A stretch of 64,000 nucleotides of DNA from Letharia columbiana (taxonomy: Eukaryota; Ascomycota; Lecanoromycetes; Lecanorales; Parmeliaceae): positions 558,001-622,000 of the forward strand of contig NW_023501043.1 in NCBI RefSeq assembly GCF_014066305.1. The letters are read 5' to 3'. Numbering within the stretch: the first letter of the stretch is position 1; every line of letters begins with the position of its first letter. The translations under genes and the position numbers were made by a program. Under the pieces are notes generated by a model, which saw nothing but the letters and a program-made list of their open reading frames with translations, had not been told where the DNA came from and made no database searches. Positions 31,818 to 42,489 of this stretch are shown piece by piece.

Positions 31818-32754
31818 TCAAGCTACCACCACCACTGCCAACACTACGAAGTACAACACCACATATAGCGTCTCGGTCTCAGTGACTTCCGCCACTTGCT
31901 GCTTTATTTTCTTGACAGCTTCCGACTTCATCTGAGCCTTGAACAACCGAGAGAAACTTCCGTCCGCGTTCGTCGAGGCGGGATCGTCGTGGCCTTCCTG
32001 CAGAATCTCGGCATGACGACGTAAGGTGTGCTGCTCAAATTGAGATCTCTGATCAAGCCAATCAAAACCATCTTCTCTGTCAAAGCCCACTCTTCGTATT
32101 GCTCCCATCCGCAAGCCAGTTGCCGTGATCAAATCTTCGAAGACTCGTTCTCCAAAGATCCAGTCACCCTCGGTCATCTTGTTCAAACGTGATAGAACCT
32201 GTCCAATACTATGAACAACAAGGATTCCAGCGATCTCGGCCTCGTACTCGAGAACCTCGCCGGGATTTTCGGCAACCATGCCCAGCGTGAGAATCATACG
32301 GCCAGTATCGGGGGTGAGGTAAGTAGCCCAATGCTGAAGAATAGCTGCCCGCTGCTCGGGCGGGACGGAATTGAGAACGTTCCGAGCAAAGATGACGTCA
32401 AAAGTAGGCTTGACATCGCTTCCCAACGAGCGGAGACCTTCGATGTCACTCATTCCGCTGATGTCGCCGTGAAGCAAGGTGATCTCATTCTCCAAATGGG
32501 CACGCTCTAGCTCTCGTTGGGCTTCCTGTAGACATCCAAGGGAGATGTCGATAGCCACAATTCGTCCATGACTGGTGCCCAGAACGTTCCTTGCGGCTAT
32601 AGCCACCCGAGCAACACCACAACCAAGGTCCAAAATTGATGAACCAGGCTGAAGATTAGCCATGGCGACAAAGGAGTCAACGGGCTTATGGATCCAGGAT
32701 AGAACTGAGATCGCTGGCAACGCTGTCTTCGAAAAAGGGTGCTGGTGCGTTCAT
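31818..32754 (-). CDS. Class I SAM methyltransferase (paralogue 2), N-terminal frame change
   Basis: The main frame (31818 to about 32720) carries SAM motif I (SSILDLGCGVARVAIAA), the acidic post-I motif RIVAIDIS, EITLLHGDI, then DVIFARNVLNSV and HWATYLTPDTGRM, and a C-terminal hydrophobic tail (TLYVVLYFVVLAVVVVA) that could anchor it in a membrane. The natural ATG (32752-32754) opens a frame one base out, MNAPAPFFEDSVASDLSSIL, which meets TAA at 32686-32688. Dropping one T there joins it to KPVDSFVAMANLQPG and gives 936 nt, exactly the length deduced for paralogue 4. So either this gene has a recent 1-nt insertion, or the base is an assembly error, or translation starts at the internal Met just before motif I. 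Substrate unknown. Confidence 0.65.
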
Positions 32755-33234
32755 CGTGACCCGAAATTGAGACGATTTGACGCCACAAGTCAAAGTTAGT
32801 CCGGCGGTTGCGTACTTTGGACAGGCACTGAGTCAACATCTCACCTAGCCTGGGGATACTGTATCGTAGGCACTATCTAAAGTTTGAGAAATAAGGACGG
32901 ATTCCTTGGACGAAGCCTTTGAAGGAGACCGGGGAGTAACGCCAGATTCAAGGCGGTGATGACTTTCACTCAAGACCCTGAGTACCGCATAGCGCTAAAT
33001 TTCTCACTTCGTTGCCTTGCCTCTGACAACTACGTATTGCTTCAATTACCATCACTTCCTTCAAATATTCTCCCTCCTATACAACCATTCCCAAATCTTT
33101 CGAACGTCTTCCAATTTCCTCTTCTTCTCTTTAACTACTCCATATCTCCATATTCTACGAAAATTCTCAAACTTAGGGAAGTTGCAACCTTGCTTTTCTC
33201 CAAACCCTTATTAGCTCATTAAGAAGTCGCCCAA
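32755..33234. promoter_or_regulatory. Shared divergent upstream region of two methyltransferases
   Basis: 480 bp between the starts of two divergently transcribed methyltransferase genes. The right half has long pyrimidine tracts on the plus strand (about 33040-33140), common upstream of fungal start sites. No specific operator recognised. Confidence 0.4.
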
Positions 33235-34410
33235 ATGACGCCTCCACCGCTCACTACATGTCGGCGACGAGACTCTCCAGCCTTCAATAATGCTCGAGTC
33301 GAGTCTGAAGCCGCTGGTACTCTCATTGAAGACGATGCAATCGAGCATACATTCCAGAATTTGTCGCAAATCTACACCCCACCTCACATTCGCTTTTACG
33401 ACGCGACCGCACTCGGCTTTCGAGCCACCGCTCAGCGGCTCGCCCAGGAGATTCCCACCGAGTTTCCAGTTGCATCATACCTGGATCTGGGTGCGGGGAC
33501 CGGGATCACGACCATAGCATGCGCCAAATGCCTGATACAGTTGAGGCAGGAGTTCGAAGTAGTCCTGATAGATGGATTGAGAGCCATGTTGGACCAAGCC
33601 TTAGAAAACTGGCATAACGAAATACCGCAGACTGCTTTACGCAACAGCATCTCCGCATTTCACGACGACATCTTCAACTTCTCTCCAAGAATACTAAGCC
33701 AAATCAGCACCGACTGCGGCTTCACTACCTTCTCCCTTATCACCGCCGAACGAGTCCTCCTGAATGTCCGAAAAAATCAACGAGTCCAAATTCTCCGGTA
33801 TTGGGCAACATACCTCAGCCCAGGGGGGAAATTGATCTTGGACATACCCCACCCAGGACGCCGCTGCGGGGCCACGTATATCGGAGCCGGATCAGTATCC
33901 CCAGGCGTGCACCGGGCACCTACCTTGGAGGTTTGCAGGACGATGGTGGACGAAGACACGTGGGTGGAGTGCCGTGCGTACGCACAAGAACTTGCACGAG
34001 ACACCGGTCTTATAATTACGAACCAAATGCCGCAACACCTGCCAGAGAGTGGATGTGAAGACGATTATCCGGCGTTCCTGTCTTGGCTTGCTGGATGTCG
34101 AGCTCCAACCCTGAACGATCCACTAACTCGAGCCCAGCTTACATGGTTCACTAACCGCTACGTAGAAGCCGCTTGCGGACACTACAAAGCCAATAGCTTT
34201 CTGTGTTGTGCAGACATCGCCGCTGTTATTGCCGTGCTCGAGCGTCCACCCCCGATGACTACTAAAATCCCAGACCCACCCGTCTCAGCGCTTCAATCCC
34301 ACACCAAGTACAAGATCGATGAGACACGCCATGGCAAGGACCGTAAGAAGGCGATCAAGCAGGCAGCAAAAGCAGAGAGGAAGGCTGCTGCTTGGGAGAA
34401 GAGAGACTAG
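33235..34410 (+). CDS. Class I SAM methyltransferase, divergent (paralogue 3)
   Basis: Intact 391-residue frame from ATG 33235, no introns. SAM motif I is SYLDLGAGTGITTIAC (about residues 80-95), followed by EVVLIDGLRAMLDQAL, an acidic DDIFNF motif and LLNVRKNQRVQILRYWATYL, with the same RYWATYLSPGGKLIL block as its neighbours. The middle segment (about 205-235) is unlike the others. The C-terminus is strongly basic (KKAIKQAAKAERKAAAW), possibly a nuclear-localisation or nucleic-acid-binding tail. Divergently transcribed from paralogue 2. Function unknown. Confidence 0.75.
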   Translation: MTPPPLTTCRRRDSPAFNNARVESEAAGTLIEDDAIEHTFQNLSQIYTPPHIRFYDATALGFRATAQRLAQEIPTEFPVASYLDLGAGTGITTIACAKCLIQLRQEFEVVLIDGLRAMLDQALENWHNEIPQTALRNSISAFHDDIFNFSPRILSQISTDCGFTTFSLITAERVLLNVRKNQRVQILRYWATYLSPGGKLILDIPHPGRRCGATYIGAGSVSPGVHRAPTLEVCRTMVDEDTWVECRAYAQELARDTGLIITNQMPQHLPESGCEDDYPAFLSWLAGCRAPTLNDPLTRAQLTWFTNRYVEAACGHYKANSFLCCADIAAVIAVLERPPPMTTKIPDPPVSALQSHTKYKIDETRHGKDRKKAIKQAAKAERKAAAWEKRD

Positions 34411-34843
34411 TCCGATGGCGGAACTGGAGAAGGAGAGGATCAGTCCGCGGGTGAGGCCGGCAAAGGGGCAGTGATTGATTGAAAGGGTCTAGCAATAGTC
34501 GAGAAGCATGGGGGAAAAGAACGTGAGGCCGAAAAGTTTGAATATTTGTATTTTTAAAAAGCTTCTTTGACCAAGCAGAAGCTTGGTCAGATCTCAACCT
34601 CTTCAATTCCTCTGCATTAATTTCTGTCATGTCAACCCTACTCCGCGACAGGCTGCATAAGACCCTACAGTTATGGTAGGAGCATGGAAAGTCATAAATG
34701 AGTGGGATGATGACGATTCTTCTATCTCGGAGAAGTAGCAAGCTAAATACCGCTGGCCAGGCGTAAGCTTGACGGTTCCTTCCCTGGCGAGCGATTGCTG
34801 CAGTCCATAATGCCCCCCCCTTCCCCCGATTGAAGCCACCTAA
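34411..34843. other. Convergent intergenic region
   Basis: A 433-bp spacer between the 3' ends of paralogue 3 and the disrupted paralogue 4. Contains a short inverted repeat agcttctttgaccaagcagaagct near 34560-34584 (imperfect). Otherwise nothing recognised. Confidence 0.4.
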
Positions 34844-36426
34844 TCAAGATATCACGCCCGCAAAGGTAACCGCACATGGCTGCACATCCAACTTGAATCC
34901 CTCATCCTCTCCGCCAAATGCCGCTATGAGCTCAGACTTCAGGAATGGCATCATCGACTTGAGAACCATCGCCTTGAAAAGAGGAGAGAATCCTCCGGCC
35001 TGATCTGTCCACGCTGGCTTCAACTCGTTTCGTTCGGAGACTTCTTGATAGTGGAGCTGAACACAATCCTTGAGAACGAGATCCCAACCCTCCCACTCCT
35101 CATACGCATCTGATCCATCAAAACCAACTCGCTGCACTTCTGCAAGATAGATATTTGCTGCAGAGGCAATAGCACCGAAAGCTTCTTCTCCACGCGTCCA
35201 TTCCGTTTCATCCATACATCGAAAACCCAACCAGGCTTTGCCTTTTGGGCTAATTACTAATTCATACCCCGAAACTATGAATCCTTACCGAATCATACCC
35301 CTAATTACTGAATCATACCCCTAGGGGTATGATTCAGTAATTTGCCATTACTTGGGGTATGATTCGGTAATTTGCCATTCATGATAAAAATCGCAAAGGA
35401 GAAAATTCGCGACCTGGGCCATCCGACCATAGAAAAAAGGAAATATCTCCGAGCGCATGCAATAGGTGATCTACCAGCTTAAATACATCAGACGAAAGCC
35501 GAGTGGGTGTTAGCAGCAGCCCCTACGGGGGCCCTGCGACGGCCATTATTTAGGTCCAATTAGGGGTGTCTGGCTGTCAAGCGCAGACACCCCCGGGACC
35601 AGGCTTTTTTAGCTGAGTTGCTAATGCTTTAACAGCCAGACACCCCTATTTGGACCTAAATAGGGCCCCCGTGGGGGCTGCTGCTAACATTGGGCTAAAT
35701 TTACAACAGTAGGCTATTTAAGTAGGCCACTATGGCAAGTTTGATAAGTTACCGAATCATACCCCATGCAATTAATCTTTACCGAATCATACCCCAAATT
35801 TTGGTGTAGGGGTATGATTCAGTAATTAGGGGTATGATTCGGTAAGGATTTATAGTTTCGGGGTATGATTCGGTAATTAGCCCTTTGCCTTTTCCATTGA
35901 TGATCAGCAACCCTGCAAATTCGACCCAAGTATCGGCTCCTGGCGAAAACGTGACAACTATGCGGCCGCTGCCTGGGGTAAGGTAGGTTGCCCAATGTAG
36001 AAGCGTTGCCGCACGTAGGTCAACAGGGATGGAATCGAGAACATTCCGAGCAAAGATGACGTCGAAAGTGAGCTGGCCCCGGTTTGCCGAAGAGAGAACG
36101 TCACTTAAATCATTCAAACGGCAGATATCGCCGTGGAGCAAAGTAATTTCCTCATCTAGCTCGAGGGATCGCAGAAAGTGGTGGGCGTCTTGATCGAGCT
36201 CGTGAGATTGAGAGACCGCTACCATCGGTCCGTGATTAGTACCAAGAACCTTCCTTGCAACCGCAGTCGTCACAGTAGAATCACGACCAAGGCCAAGGAT
36301 CGATGATCCCGGTTGCAGATGAGCCAGAGCAACGAAGGAATTGACGGTGTCATAGGGTCAAGGTAGTTGCGGTTCGTTCGGCTGGATGGCTGTGCCGTTT
36401 GAGAGGGCAGGTGTTAGACCACTCAT
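34844..36426 (-). pseudogene. SAM methyltransferase (paralogue 4) split by a MULE
   Basis: N-terminal part 35884-36426 and C-terminal part 34844-35246, separated by the element at 35247-35883. Subtracting the element and one duplication copy leaves 936 nt in one frame (311 codons plus stop), with the blocks DVIFARNVLDSI, HWATYLTPGSGRIVV, DETEWTRGEEAF and EVQRVGFDG in family order. Two other lesions exist: an in-frame TGA at 36358-36360 (CGA-to-TGA would explain it), and a damaged SAM motif I reading SSILGLGRDS where the paralogue has SSILDLGCG. It is therefore dead three times over. ATG assumed at 36424-36426. Confidence 0.85.
35247..35883. mobile_element. Mutator-like MITE (type I-b) inside a methyltransferase gene
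   Basis: A 637-bp element with roughly 76-bp near-perfect TIRs (gggctaattactaattcat at the left, mate at the right), each containing three units of the TCATACCCC motif. A perfect 10-bp duplication tttgcctttt lies at 35237-35246 and 35884-35893. The core (35508-35690) is an inverted pair of TRIM LTR fragments. No coding capacity. Confidence 0.92.
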
Positions 36427-36622
36427 TGTATTGTCGGTGCTACGGTTTCTGTCACTAAAGGCAAGAATCAGCTTTGCGGACACTGTCTCTAAGGATCGTG
36501 ATATCTTATTCTACACAAACCTGTACTCACAGCAATGAAACCAAGCAGTTCAGATTCTTGGGGAACGAAGAGTGGCCGGTTCTGTTCGTAAAAGAAGCCG
36601 CAGGAAGATAAATCGAATTAGA
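36427..36622. other. Upstream flank of the split methyltransferase
   Basis: 196 bp up to the TA target site of the mariner element. No motif recognised. Confidence 0.35.
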
Positions 36623-36624
36623 TA

Positions 36625-37304
36625 TTAGCGTGTGCAGAAAACGTTGGAATACTTGGCACTGAGATTCTCACACACACCCCACCAAAAGTAGTACTGAGTA
36701 GATGAATCTTCTCCTATATCGCATTCTACCACCTTCCTCATCATATTTGAAGCTCCTGTATATCTCGCTTAGCCAATTCCTGTTGTTTCGAAATGCCCCT
36801 CGCAACGATCGATAGAAGGGGCTTACCTCCGCCTCCCATTCTTCCTCCTGTCGCCGTTGCTGAGCCCTGACTCTATCTGCTGCTGCGGCCCGTCGAGCTT
36901 GTGCGTCTTTTAGGGCCGCACGTTCACGGGCGGCTTTGGTATGAGGGCCTTTAGGTCTGGGAGCGGGGGTAGCTGCGCTTGGCTGACTGTTGTTGGGGCC
37001 CGGCTGGCTATCCTCAGCAATCGCTTGGGCACGGGAGGACGGCTTCTTAGGCCTCTTGGACTGTCTGGCCGGAGGGGAGGTCGGTAGAGGAAGGGGCCCC
37101 TGACTGCGTCGATTAGAAGATATTTCGAAACACTAAGATAAAACACCAAGGATCGGCTAAGCGAGATATATAGGAGTTTTAAATATGATGAGAAAGGTGG
37201 TAGAATGCGATATAGGAGAAGATTCATCTACTCAGTACTACTTTTGGTGGGGTGTGTATAAGAATCTCAGTACCAAGTATTCCAACGTTTTCTGCACACG
37301 CTAA
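36625..37304. mobile_element. Non-autonomous Tc1/mariner element
   Basis: A 680-bp element, TIRs ttagcgtgtgcagaaaacg at both ends (inverted), flanked by TA (36623-36624 and 37305-37306). The interior keeps a minus-strand Pro/Ala-rich open frame homologous to 25769-26116 but lacks the catalytic C-terminus, so it is a deletion derivative of the 25.0-26.2 kb type. Confidence 0.85.
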
Positions 37305-38451
37305 TAGCGATGAAGGAATAAGCTCGATTAGAGTAAAAAACGCTAAACGCTAAACGGTACAGTCGATCTCGCTCTTCTCAATCATTGGAAAGCTTGCTTT
37401 CTCATTACTTAAGACTGAAATCCGAGGGAAAGTCGTTGCATATCGATCCCCGCTAAGCCCTATGAAAATTAGTAGTATTCTTTAAAGAGATCCTTTTATT
37501 TTCTTTCTATTATAATTATTATTAATTGTAATATCTAAAACTAAGCGTAAATGAATTAGTATACCTATACTCTTATTAGATCTAGTCGAAGATTTAAAAT
37601 ACATTATCTTTAAGCGAACGCGTATATAATAAATAAGAAAGTTGAAATATACTAATAACGAGAGTTAATAAGAGATTAATATCTTACGACGTATATAATA
37701 TACTATTTATAAGGTCTTAAGTTATCGTATTAATACGAAACGAAGCGATTAATCTTTTAAAATTAATTAAAATATCGTTATAAAGATAATTAAGACTTTA
37801 AAAGATAAATATAATTAGTATAAAAAGCTAAGAAATTTTATTACTAAAAAATTTATATATTTATCTTAAATATATTCTCTATTAGATTTTAAATTTCTCT
37901 TACGTATATATATTATTAAGAGATATATAAATAATACTAGCTACTATAAGTATTAGATTTATTAAAAAAAATAGATTAGTAAGAAATAGACGAAAAATTA
38001 ACTTTATTAATATAAGAGATATAAATAGTTAAAGTAAGAATAAATACTTAATTATTAATCTAATAAGTATTATTTTTATTAGAATTCTTATTATATGAAT
38101 TAAATTATACGTAACTCTTACGAAAAAATATATCTAGATTATATTTAAAAGCGAAGATATACTACGATAAGTTAGTTTTCTATATAAGTAATAATCTTAA
38201 TAGACTTTAAATTTAATCTAATATTTTATATATATATATCGAAGAGATAAATAAGAAGTTTAAGAATAGAAATATTTAACAGTAAAAGTAGAAAGTCGAG
38301 GGATTTATAACTTAAGAATAATAAATTAATAAGATTCTTTCTATCGTAAAAAGAAGAAAAGAAATACTTAAGATTAAAGGAAAAGAAATAATCTTTTAAA
38401 AGAATTATAATAGAAGTTATAGTACTCGAAGTTTTAAAAATTACTATTAGT

Positions 38452-39085
38452 ATATATAATAGAATAAGATAGAATTAAGCTTAAAAACCTTAAATTTATA
38501 TATGCAGTCAATTATAAATTCGAGTTCGCTACGCTCTTTGGTTAAATTGGCTGGGTCATCGCGGGTAAATAAATTAGCGTCCGCAACCATCAAAATCTCC
38601 CTCTCCCGTATCTCCCTTATTAAAAAAATAGGTGTACGTTATTAACACATAGAATAACTTTTTTGTTTTCTATTAAATTTTGGGGATTTTTTTTTTAAAT
38701 TGTAGAACGAAATGTGGGCTTTCAGATAAAAAAAGAATTTCTAAATTTAGTCTTATAATTATTAAAGCGCAAGGAATTCAAATATCGCTCACCAAAGTTC
38801 GCTCGACAGCCGGAGTGACAGCCCTAATCAGGTACACATTATTTAATTTTAGAATAACATTTTTACTTTGTATTAAAATTTTGAGAATCTTTTTTTAAAT
38901 TATAGAACGTAATGTGGGCTTTCAGATAAAAAAAGAATTACTAAATTTAGTCTTATAGTTCTTTAAAGGTAAGGAATTCAAATATCGCTCACCAAAGATC
39001 GCTCACCAAAGACCGCTCACCAAATTTACTCGACAGCCCTGATCAAAAAAAACGATTATGAATTTAATTCATAGGCCTTTACTCG
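38452..39085. repeat. Repeat family VI, copy 1
   Basis: A 0.65-kb unit running from tatataatagaataagatag to aggcctttactcgta. Constant internal words are gtgggctttcagataaaaaa and ggaattcaaatatcgctcac. It interrupts the mariner transposase relic. Further copies, in either orientation and heavily C-to-T altered, are listed separately. No coding capacity. Confidence 0.7.
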
Positions 39086-39420
39086 TATTTATATTAAAGA
39101 CGAAATAAAACTTTATTATATCGATAATTAGTCGACTAATTCGCTAGATCTTAATTCTATCGAGAATATATAGCGAATTCTTAAGTTTTAAGCTAAGTTA
39201 TATTATGCTATAGATTATAAATAACTTCGTAAAGTTTATTAAAAAGAAGTGAAAGGCTATCGAGTAATAAGAGATTAATAAGTATATTCTAGAATCTTCT
39301 AGAAAGCTAGAGAAACGAGTTAATTTTAAAGAAAAGAAGTATTATATTTAGAATCGTATAAAATAGTATATAGAGCGAAAAGGTCTAGCAATCAAGTACT
39401 GAATAGATAATAAGAGAGTT
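39086..39420 (+). pseudogene. Tc1/mariner transposase relic
   Basis: The plus-strand frame retains the motif pattern of a Tc1/mariner catalytic core: a YIDN word, then after a stop STNSLDLNSIENI and RILK, the equivalent of the usual SPDLNPIENVW block, with TGG and CAA codons turned into stops. The upstream half probably lies left of the family VI insertion, in 37.9-38.45 kb, too degraded to read. Confidence 0.55.
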
Positions 39421-39750
39421 ACGCTTATGTCTCCTAAAAAAGATCGAAAAGAAGACTTTTTTAATAGTTAGACTGGGAGAATTCTCGGGTATATAACGAC
39501 TTTTATCATCGACCCTCGATTATAAAATGGTCGATAATTAAAAATTTAAAGTTGACTAATTAGATCTTCAGATTTCATGATTTTAAAGCTAAAACTTAAT
39601 ATATTTCTTTATATCTAAGCTAAAAGCGAGTGCATACGAGTACGTTCAAAAGAGGAAGCTGGAAAAGAATTTCAAAATCTCAAATCTACCTTTTTTGAGT
39701 TCTTTTCTTTTGTTAAAAATATAATAATAAATTAACTCAGCCTCAGTACT

Positions 39751-40016
39751 GGCCGGAAAGGTATGGGATTTTTTGGACTTAGAATTTTTCAACTTCTACT
39801 TCTTTTCTTTGAAAATTTATATCTTTTTAATCTATTTATAGAATATTATAATTCTTAAAGGTCTATAACGAGGCTAGTCTATTTGATACGGAACGATTTT
39901 AAAATACGGTAATTTGTGTATAAAATACCGAGTGAAATCAGAAATATCCTATACCTTTTGATATGGTATCCCGAAAATTGCTTAAATCCCATATCAAATA
40001 CCATATCTTTCCGGCC
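39751..40016. mobile_element. 266-bp TIR element (ggccggaaag ends)
   Basis: It begins ggccggaaaggtatggga and ends with the inverted mate (tatctttccggcc). It interrupts sequence continuous in the 7.3 kb copy of the flanking repeat. Non-coding. Confidence 0.65.
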
Positions 40017-40240
40017 TCTGAAAATAAGTTTATAAAGCCGTAGAGCTAATTATACGCTTTCAAATAATATAGCGAAGATAAAATTTCATTAAGTATTCGT
40101 AAAGATAGATATAAATTATTAAGCTTACGAGAAGAGCCTCTTCGATAGAAGCTCTTAAAGAGCTCTCGGAGGGTTAGGGGAGTTTTAGAGGATCTCTCTC
40201 TAAGTATATTAATGCATTAAAATTCATATAATAACTCTAT

Positions 40241-40960
40241 AGATTATGAGAATTTATATTAAAAATATAAAAGGCTAAGCCTTTTACGTTAAGATTTTAA
40301 ATAATATTCTATATAAAGCGTTATCTAGATAATATATTAATTTATATAATATTTCTAAGAGAGGTTTTTAAAAGTAGAATTAGGGCTAGTACTTTCGCTA
40401 ACTTTTTATAAATATTAATAAAGTCTTTAATTAAATATTACTTTATTAATAATAAGTTAATTAATAGATATTTAAATTAACTTATATAATAAAATATACG
40501 CTATAACTTATATACGATATTCGTAAAACTTTTTTACTTTTTTTTAAACTATTAAAACTAGAATTTAAAATATAACTATTATAGCTATTATAATTAATAT
40601 AACTAGTATAGCTATTATAACTACTACTATTACTTATTTAAATAATCGATAATTATAGTTTCTTCTTAGTAGTTAATACTACGATATTATAGTCGCTCTC
40701 TATACTTAATTCTATAAGAAAAAGTATAATATTAGAAAATACGAAATTTTTAAATTCGATAAATTCGATATTCGATAAACGCCGACGCCGAGATAATAAA
40801 TTTAGTCGAGATTCTTCCCCTATATTTAATAGCTTTCTTATTTTAATTATTAAATAACTTTACTATTAATAGTTTAATATGCCTTAAATTACTACTCTAT
40901 CTACTTCTAATAAGAACGAATTAGATTAAACCTTAAAGTAGTAAAAAAAAGCCACGAAAA
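40241..40960. repeat. AT-rich RIP-like sequence
   Basis: No open frame or recognisable domain; degenerate TA-rich words throughout. Confidence 0.5.
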
Positions 40961-40964
40961 CCAG

Positions 40965-41290
40965 TAAGAGATAGGTATTTCTTAAAAAACGTGATAATCT
41001 TCTTCAGCGTATTCTATTATTTCTAGAGTACTAATCAATGATAATTAAGTATCGAATAGCTATTAGTTATCTTCCAAGTAATCTATTTCTTACTTTACGT
41101 ACTATATTTAGTCTTATATAAACTACTACTACCTGGGAAATACTTCGAGATAATGTTAATTTATATACCTCTGTCTAAAGCTCTCGTAATTCTTATTAAT
41201 ACTCTATAACTATGTCAGAGCTTAAAATCTTCGTCGCTATTATAATCTATATGGGAATCTTTTACTTTTCTATTATTTATGAAAGCGTGG
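40965..41290 (+). pseudogene. PiggyBac-like transposase fragment (copy 1)
   Basis: The plus strand keeps SELKIFVAIIIYMGIFYFS, the N-terminal block of piggyBac-type DDE transposases (acidic-Leu then a hydrophobic Phe/Ile-Gly core), at about 41217-41275. Upstream sequence parallels 62.77-63.05 kb. It is cut off to the right near a solo LTR and has stop codons throughout. Confidence 0.6.
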
Positions 41291-41338
41291 TGGTAGAGTT
41301 ATTAAAAGAAGGAGATCTCTATCGAGTAAGGCTAAATC

Positions 41339-41490
41339 TGTTGGAAATGTATGAGGAGGATTGATTGATTAGGTAGCTATGGGAGTGCTAAGTAGACTAC
41401 TTATACCCGTATTTGCCACCATACTAATTTGCCATCTGATTGCCACCATGCGAGGTAGCTACAACACAGGTGCTGCAGCAAATCTCAATA
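41339..41490. mobile_element. Solo LTR, family A, with perfect 5-bp TSD
   Basis: A 152-bp insertion from tgttggaaatg to caaatctcaata, flanked by aaatc (41334-41338 and 41491-41495). Reverse-complement homologue of 25061-25184, with about 28 bp of extra sequence in the middle. Confidence 0.88.
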
Positions 41491-41932
41491 AAATCCTCTC
41501 TCTATCTCTATACTACGAGGTAACTATAATTGATAAGACTTAAAGGCTATTCGGGCGTGCTTTATGTGTTGTAAGGATATTCAAAATCGAGGTTTTAAGC
41601 GAGAGATTAGTGGGAATAGAGATGATGCTCTTAAGATACGCGGGGGATATAAAGTATATTAGATCTTCTTATATCGTAAAGAGAATTACGAAAGACGATT
41701 TTATAAAAGAAATAATGCATTAAACTCTATATAATAGATCTAGACTATATTTACTAAATTATATTAATGTAGTAGAATAGTAATCGAAATAATAGTGCGG
41801 AGAGAATAATTTATTACCTCTCGGCGTTTATCGGATAGCTGACTATAACTAATATAGCTAGCTATTACTATTATAGCTACTACTATTACTTATTTAAAGA
41901 AAAGTAATATATATATATTCTCTTTTTATATA
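41491..41932. repeat. AT-rich degenerate sequence
   Basis: No gene or element end recognised apart from the TSD at its left edge; part may be decayed transposase. Confidence 0.4.
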
Positions 41933-42472
41933 TATACACCCTCTTTTAATATATGTACACCCCCCAAATCCGATTAGCTTCCGCGCGGCCGCTAGCCGTA
42001 TAAAGTATAAACCCCGCACATAGTCGAAGTAGGGCTATACGAGGCGGATAGCGAGGTAGTCGATAGCGAGGTAGTCGATAGCGAGGTGGACGTGATACGC
42101 CAGCCTACATGCAGGGTAACGAGATTATATTTGATACCTTTCAGCTATAGGAAGGCCAGGTGGCCAATAGGTAGTAGATATTCGGGTACGATAGGCGTAT
42201 TTCTAGTAGCAACGAGAGAGGGTAGCCAGCCAATCAGCTATCGCCATGTAGAAGGACAATCCAAAGACCTCACCATTCGACGATTTGAAACCGTCTGATC
42301 TTTTAGACTTTATCAGGAGAGGTCTGGGAAGGCTTGCCTTGCTACCATCAAGAGTCTCGGCAATATTCCCCAGAAAGCTATATGCGAGGTTTATATCTTA
42401 TGCGGCTAGCGGCCGCGCGGAAGCTAATCGGATTTGGGGGGTGTACATGTATCAAAAGAGAGTGTACGTGTA
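41933..42472. mobile_element. Balanced-composition TIR element in the AT-rich block
   Basis: Inverted arms of about 70 bp (41933-42000 and 42400-42471), each containing gcttccgcgcggccgctagc (or its complement) with a NotI site and the ccccccaaatccg word. The 400-bp interior is not AT-rich and holds three tandem copies of the 15-mer gatagcgaggtagtc (about 42047-42085). Two 70-codon open frames are probably fortuitous. No TSD resolved. Confidence 0.7.
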
Positions 42473-42489
42473 TTACATCCCTTATTTTA

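Larger units (their letters stand above)
37385..40240. repeat. RIP-eroded block beginning with repeat IV 5' end
   Basis: It starts with attggaaagcttgctttctc (as at 7181) and its right part (39480-40200) matches the 7240-7640 part of that copy. In between is extremely AT-rich sequence including a mariner transposase relic and other insertions. This is either a long copy of family IV or a family IV copy enlarged by later insertions. Confidence 0.45.

Noticed and set aside
31818..36426. A secondary-metabolite gene cluster
   Set aside because: Only methyltransferases are present; no polyketide or peptide synthase, P450, transporter or transcription factor was found.
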